Origin: Streptomyces sp. Alt3
GTDB taxonomy: Bacteria > Actinomycetota > Actinomycetes > Streptomycetales > Streptomycetaceae
DNA: 64,000 nt
Direction of reading: 5' to 3'
Assembly: GCF_030719215.1 (NCBI RefSeq)
Contig: NZ_CP120983.1
Span: 7,688,001-7,752,000, forward strand
Shown in pieces: positions 59,672 through 64,000 of this stretch. The first letter of the stretch is position 1. The number at the start of each line of letters is the position of its first letter. The position numbers and the translations under genes were made by a program. The notes under the pieces were generated by a model that was not told where the DNA came from, did not search any database, and worked only from the letters and a program-made list of their open reading frames with translations.

Positions 59672-61387
59672 TCAGGGAGCGTCGACCAGGTCGTGCTTGG
59701 GCACGGTCACCGTGCGGGCGCCGGGCTTGCCGCCCAGAACCACCTCGCGCAGGGCGCTGTTGTTGCTGAGGTCGGTCTCCTTGAGCCGGTTCTCCGGGTT
59801 GGCCAGCACCTGGATGAAGTAGGTGCCGTTCGGCAGTCCTGTGATGTCGAAGGACTGCCCGGGGAGGTCCTGGGTGTACGTGTCACCGGAACCCACGTCG
59901 AGCACCTCCCGCACGGAGATGGAGTTCTCCTGGCCGCAGGCCGTGGAGAGATCCGTGTTGTCCGGGTGCCAGTTGGCGTTCTCCACCGTGTAGTCGACCG
60001 CGTCGGTGTTGGCCAGGCAGAATGCCTCCTTGCCGCTGCGCACGGTCTCCTTCTTGTCGGCCTTCAGCAGTCGGTAGCTCGCGAAGTCGGTGAAGTGCCA
60101 GTGCTCATGACCCGGGCGGGGGTCCCACTCCATGGTGCCGGTCGGGGTGTAGCCGACCTGCTTGCCCGAGGCGTCGTAGAAGTACTGGTAGGCGTCCATA
60201 AGCGCGTTGCCGGGCTTCCGGAAGCCGTCCACCACCAACTGCGCGGGACCCGCGTTCCACACGTTGGCGCTGAAGGCCAGGTAGTCCTTGCCGGGCTCCC
60301 CGCCGTCACCCGCGCCGATGGTGATGCCGTAGGCGGGCAGGGAGCGCAGGTCGGGCTTGGGTACATCCGGCACGGCCGCCCTGCCCGTCGGACGCTGGGC
60401 GTTCGGCTGCACTGCGGGCGCCTGCCGGGAGCCGTCCGTACGTCCCGGTCCGTCGCCCCCGGCAGCGCGGAAGCCCTGTCGCGCGGCAGCCCAGGGCAGA
60501 GCGGCGGGCGCGGGCGCGTAGGGACCGTGGCCCACGTTGTACGAGGTGCCGGCGCCGGTGGTCGCGGCCACCGGGGCGGGCGGGCGGGCCGCGGTGTGAC
60601 CGGCATGGGCCGAGTGGCCTGCCCCGTGGCCCGCGTGCCCGGACGCGGAGCGGGCCGCCGGGGAGGGAGCGGGGCTCTCCTCCTCCCAACTGCGCTCGCG
60701 CACCGTGACCTTGACCGTCTTCGACGCGTCGGCGATCTGGAAGATGTCCCGGTAGCGCTTGCTGACGGACACCTCCGCGGTGTACTTGCCGGCAGGAAGG
60801 ACGACCGGCGCCGAGTAGTAGCCGGCGTAGGTGTTGGACGCCCAGCCCTCCTCGACACCCCACACCGAGCCGAGAGTGAAGGGATTCACGGGACAGCTCT
60901 CGGGATACTTCGACGTGGACGGGGCGTCCGGACGGATCCTGCCCGAAGCGTTGTTCGGGCAGAACGACTCCGTGCGGATCGCCACCGTCCTGCCCCCGGC
61001 GTCCCGGACCTTGACGCGGATGAAGCCGGGCAGCCCCGAGAAGTTCTTGACCAGCCCGGCGGGCAGGGTCCGGGTCCGGGTCTTCGTCCCCTCGCGGATG
61101 ACCTGGGTGGCGACGACCGGGTCCTTGTAGCTCTTCCTGGTCACGCGCAGTTCGAGCGGCGCGCCGGAGGCGGTGAGGTAGGTCCCGAGGTCCAGGTAGA
61201 CGCCGGGATCCTCCTTCCAGGAGTCGAGCGTCACCGAGTCCGACGCTGCGACGAGGCCGAGCTGCGGGACGGCTGCCGCCTTCTTCGTGTCCGGCGTGGC
61301 GGCGGCCACGCCCGCGGTCACGGCGATCGCCGCGGCGGCGGCGACCACCGGGCGCCACAGCCGGCTGCGGGGGGTTCTGGTGCTCAT
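59672..61387 (-). CDS. Secreted lysyl oxidase-family protein
   Basis: A 571-residue secreted protein. A signal peptide lies at about 1-30 (Arg-rich start, then AAAAAIAVTAGVAAA). Residues 40-235 form a beta-rich N-terminal region; 236-340 is a low-complexity linker rich in Ala, Pro, His and Gly (HAGHGAGHSAHAGH at 251-264). The C-terminal 345-570 is a lysyl oxidase domain with the copper site HEHWHF (His427, His429, His431) and a CARDB-like end. Lysyl oxidases make aldehydes from protein lysines and could crosslink surface or extracellular proteins. The His-rich linker may help copper acquisition (inference). GGAG just upstream of the ATG. Confidence 0.85.
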   Translation of the reverse strand: MSTRTPRSRLWRPVVAAAAAIAVTAGVAAATPDTKKAAAVPQLGLVAASDSVTLDSWKEDPGVYLDLGTYLTASGAPLELRVTRKSYKDPVVATQVIREGTKTRTRTLPAGLVKNFSGLPGFIRVKVRDAGGRTVAIRTESFCPNNASGRIRPDAPSTSKYPESCPVNPFTLGSVWGVEEGWASNTYAGYYSAPVVLPAGKYTAEVSVSKRYRDIFQIADASKTVKVTVRERSWEEESPAPSPAARSASGHAGHGAGHSAHAGHTAARPPAPVAATTGAGTSYNVGHGPYAPAPAALPWAAARQGFRAAGGDGPGRTDGSRQAPAVQPNAQRPTGRAAVPDVPKPDLRSLPAYGITIGAGDGGEPGKDYLAFSANVWNAGPAQLVVDGFRKPGNALMDAYQYFYDASGKQVGYTPTGTMEWDPRPGHEHWHFTDFASYRLLKADKKETVRSGKEAFCLANTDAVDYTVENANWHPDNTDLSTACGQENSISVREVLDVGSGDTYTQDLPGQSFDITGLPNGTYFIQVLANPENRLKETDLSNNSALREVVLGGKPGARTVTVPKHDLVDAP

Positions 61388-61827
61388 CGTTCTCCGATGT
61401 CCGGGTGCCCGGTGGGGCGGTGGAGTCGCTTTTGCCCATGAGAGGCGCCTGCCGGGCCAGAGGTTGTCCGAAGGGGCCTGAGACACGGATTGTTGGCCGA
61501 AATCATGTTTTCAGGTGTGCAATCAGACATTTACCGGCCGTTCCTCCTGTGCTTCCGGGCCGGCCGTGCTAGAGGTCCTGACGTCGTGTGACCGCATACG
61601 GGCACCGAGCGGGCACAGGAAAAGATCGACCGGGCGCTCTCCGGACGCACCGTCGTCGCCGGATCCCGGGCCACCAGTGCGGAAACCTGTGGTGAAACGG
61701 GCATGAACGGGCGCAGGCCGTGACGCGAAGGTGCTGGTCGTACTGCCGTTTCTGCTTGTACAAACGATGCATGGGCCCGAACGGACGCCGGGACCACACC
61801 GGATCCGTACTAGTGCAGGGATGTGTC
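61388..61827. other. Divergent intergenic region
   Basis: Contains promoters for the lysyl oxidase gene (minus) and the DeoR gene (plus). Open frames are short and without codon bias. Near the DeoR gene, CTTGTACAAACGATGCA (61753-61769) is an AT-richer stretch containing the palindrome TTGTACAA, a possible autoregulatory site. Confidence 0.5.
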
Positions 61828-62589
61828 GTGGGCACCGAGGAACGGCGACGGGCAATTCTGGAGACGGCCCGACAGGACGGGGCGGTCGACGTGAACCGGC
61901 TGGCCGAACGGTTCGAGGTGGCCAAGGAGACCATCAGGCGCGATCTGCACACCCTTGAGGAGCACGGCCTCGTGCGGCGCACGCACGGTGGCGCGTACCC
62001 GGTCGAGAGCGCGGGATTCGAGACGACCCTGGCCATGCGCACCACCCACCACGTGCCGCAGAAGTCGCGCATCGCGAAGGCCGCCGCCGACCTGCTCGGT
62101 GACGCCGAGACGGTGTTCGTCGACGAGGGCTTCACCCCGCAGCTCATCGCCGAGGCCCTTCCCAAGGACCGGCCGCTGACCGTGGTCACGGCTTCCCTCG
62201 CCGTCGCCACGGTCCTCGCGGACGTGGAGAAGACCGCCGTACTCCTGCTCGGCGGGCGCCTGCGCGGCAGCACCATGGCCACCGTCGACCACTGGGCCAC
62301 CCGCATGCTGGCCGACTTCGTCATCGACCTGGCCTACGTCGGAGCGAACGGCATCTCCCGCCAGTACGGGCTGACCACCCCCGACCCGGCGGTGGGCGAG
62401 GTCAAGGCGCAGGCCATGCGCAGCGCCCGACGCCGTGTCTTCGCCGGGGTCCACTCGAAGTTCGGAGCGGTGAGCTTCTGCCGCTTCGCGGGCGTCGGCG
62501 ACTTCGAAGCCGTCGTCACCGACACCGGGCTGCCCTCGGCCGAGGCCCAGCGCTACTCCCTGCTCGGCCCCAACGTGATCCGGGTCTGA
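61828..62589 (+). CDS. DeoR-family transcriptional regulator of sugar metabolism
   Basis: A 253-residue DeoR-type repressor. The N-terminal HTH is VDVNRLAERFEVAKETIRRDLHTLEEHGL (residues 20-48) followed by RRTHGGA. The C-terminal sugar-phosphate sensor has the VDEGFT, LLGGRLR and YVGANGIS segments and ends LLGPNVIRV. The GTG is chosen because AGGGA lies seven bases upstream and it precedes the typical TEERRRAIL helix. It lies 133 bases upstream of a sugar-binding lipoprotein gene on the same strand and probably controls that transporter. Confidence 0.9.
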   Translation: MGTEERRRAILETARQDGAVDVNRLAERFEVAKETIRRDLHTLEEHGLVRRTHGGAYPVESAGFETTLAMRTTHHVPQKSRIAKAAADLLGDAETVFVDEGFTPQLIAEALPKDRPLTVVTASLAVATVLADVEKTAVLLLGGRLRGSTMATVDHWATRMLADFVIDLAYVGANGISRQYGLTTPDPAVGEVKAQAMRSARRRVFAGVHSKFGAVSFCRFAGVGDFEAVVTDTGLPSAEAQRYSLLGPNVIRV

Positions 62590-62722
62590 CCCGGACCCGC
62601 CCCTTCCCCACCTCGTCCCCGCCAGGAGGCCGGAGGCCGGCCCCGCCATGCCCGGAGCGGCCAGGAGGACCGAGGACCACGGGCACCGATCAACGAGCCG
62701 CTACGACCGATCAGGAGACTTT

Positions 62723-64000
62723 ATGCCCCACCAGCAACGACGCCGCGGGACCCGCGTGCGTGCGGTCGCGGGCACGGCAGCCATGGCCCTTCTCGGCACC
62801 GGCTGCGCCGGAGCCGGCGGGACCGCCTTCGGAGGGGGTGACGCCCTGAACGTACTCATGGTGAACAACCCTCAGATGGTCGAGCTGCAGAAGCTCACCG
62901 CCGAGCACTTCACCGCGGAGACCGGCATCAAGGTGCACTTCACCGTGCTCCCGGAGAACGACGTCCGCGACAAGATCAGCCAGGACTTCTCCAACCAGGC
63001 CGGACAGTACGACGTCGGCACCATCAGCAACTTCGAGGTGCCCTTCTTCGCGAAGAACGACTGGCTGCACCCGCTCGACACCTACGCCGAGCAGGACGCG
63101 GACTTCGACCAGGACGACATCCTCGAACCCCTGAGGGACTCGCTCACCGCCGAGGGCAAGCTCTACGCCGAACCCTTCTACGGGGAGTCGTCCTTCCTCA
63201 TGTACCGCAAGGACGTCTTCGAGGCGAAGGGCCTGAAGATGCCCCCGCACCCCACCTGGACGGAGGTGGCCGGCCTCGCGGCGGAGGCCGACGGCGCCGA
63301 GCCCGGCATGAAGGGCATCTGTCTGCGCGGACTGCCCGGCTGGGGCGAACTCGTCGCACCGCTGACCACCGTCGTCAACACCATGGGCGGCACCTGGTTC
63401 ACCGAGGACTGGAAGCCGCAGCTCACCTCGCCCGAGTTCAAGAAGGCCACGAAGTTCTACGTCGACCTCGTGCGCAAGCACGGTGAACGCGGGGCGTCCC
63501 AGTCCGGGTACGCCGAGTGCCTCAACAACATGACCCAGGGCAAGACCGCCATGTGGTACGACGCCACGGCCGCGCCGGCTCCCTGGAGGCGGCGAACTCC
63601 CCGGTGAAGGGGAAGATCGGCTACGTACCCGCGCCGGTCGAGGAGACCAAGAGCTCCGGATGGCTCTACACCTGGGCCTGGGGCATCCAGAAGGCATCCA
63701 AGAAGTCCGACGACGCCTGGAAGTTCGTCTCCTGGGCCTCCAGCAAGGAGTACGAGTCGCTCGTCGGTGAAACCAGCGGCTGGTCCAACGCACCGGCCGG
63801 AAAACGGGCCTCCACCTACGAGAACCCCGAATACCGCAAGGCGGCCGGGGCGTTCGCGGACGTCACCGAGCAGGCCATCTCCGGCGCCGACCCGAAGAAC
63901 CCGGGCGTCCAGCCGCGTCCGGTGCCCGGCATCCAGTTCGTCGGCATCCCCGAGTTCACCGATCTCGGCACCAGGGTCGCCCAGGAGATCAGCGCGGCCA
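62723..64000 (+). pseudogene. Polyol/sugar ABC transporter binding lipoprotein, frameshifted and cut by the window edge
   Basis: Frame 1 encodes a signal with lipobox LGTGC (Cys28) and a family 1 solute-binding domain (NVLMVNNPQMVELQKLTAEHF, EPFYGESSFLMYRKDVFEAKG) up to KTAMWYDATAA. The reading then continues one base out of frame as AGSLEAANSPVKGKIGYVPAP to the right edge without a stop. One base is missing near 63570-63575 (GCCGCGCCGGC). So the gene is either a fresh frameshift or a sequence error; coding bias and homology are unbroken on both sides. It resembles sorbitol/mannitol-binding proteins. Expected permease genes would lie beyond the window. AGGAGA precedes the ATG. Confidence 0.85.

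Overview
The window is high-GC actinobacterial DNA, almost certainly from a Streptomyces chromosome. The evidence is very high G+C at third codon positions, frequent GTG starts, ATGA/GTGA stop-start overlaps, and typical streptomycete genes: snapalysin, an xlnB-axeA xylanase/esterase pair, DUF574 methyltransferases, RsbU-like PAS-GAF-PP2C phosphatases and MsiK-type sugar ABC transporters without their own ATPase. No rRNA, tRNA, CRISPR array or intact insertion sequence was found.

Layout. 1-12.9 kb is mixed accessory DNA: a very large uncharacterised gene cut by the left edge and translationally coupled to a DUF4132 gene; an alpha/beta hydrolase divergent from a LysR regulator; a GNAT-Nudix fusion; snapalysin; an extra methionine aminopeptidase; a nucleotidyltransferase-fold protein; and a TmrB-like P-loop protein. 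12.9-16.6 kb holds a DUF574 methyltransferase and the xylan-degrading pair xlnB-axeA, whose carbohydrate-binding modules are identical at DNA level apart from one codon. 16.6-21.3 kb is the kdp high-affinity potassium ATPase operon, preceded by a coupled 27-codon gene. 21.8-29.4 kb holds a TetR-SGNH hydrolase pair, a phosphatase/kinase regulator, a Tat-exported esterase, a long-form GAPDH and a MarR regulator.

29.5-41.9 kb is the most notable region. A twelve-gene, tightly coupled operon is divergent from an MFS permease gene and flanked by two MarR genes. It encodes aldehyde dehydrogenase, type I extradiol dioxygenase, an aspartate-dehydrogenase-like enzyme, a C-C-bond-type hydrolase, a cupin, two SDRs (one lacking the catalytic triad), a ThDP enzyme (frameshifted), a flavin/[2Fe-2S] reductase, a small protein and a Rieske oxygenase. 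It reads as a catabolic route for an aromatic, perhaps nitrogen-containing, compound, and I cannot match it to a named pathway. 41.9-45.1 kb has an internally deleted formyltransferase under an iron box, then a ferredoxin-reductase fusion with an AurF-like diiron oxygenase.

45.4-48.6 kb is a sugar ABC importer (binding protein and two permeases). 48.6-52.2 kb is a type III polyketide locus resembling srsABC (chalcone-synthase-like PKS, ICMT-like methyltransferase, FAD oxidoreductase) with a divergent UbiA prenyltransferase. 52.3-61.4 kb holds a DUF2071 protein, an MMPL exporter, a second PP2C regulator, two methyltransferases and a secreted lysyl oxidase. The right end has a DeoR regulator and a polyol/sugar-binding lipoprotein gene carrying a -1 frameshift and cut by the window edge.
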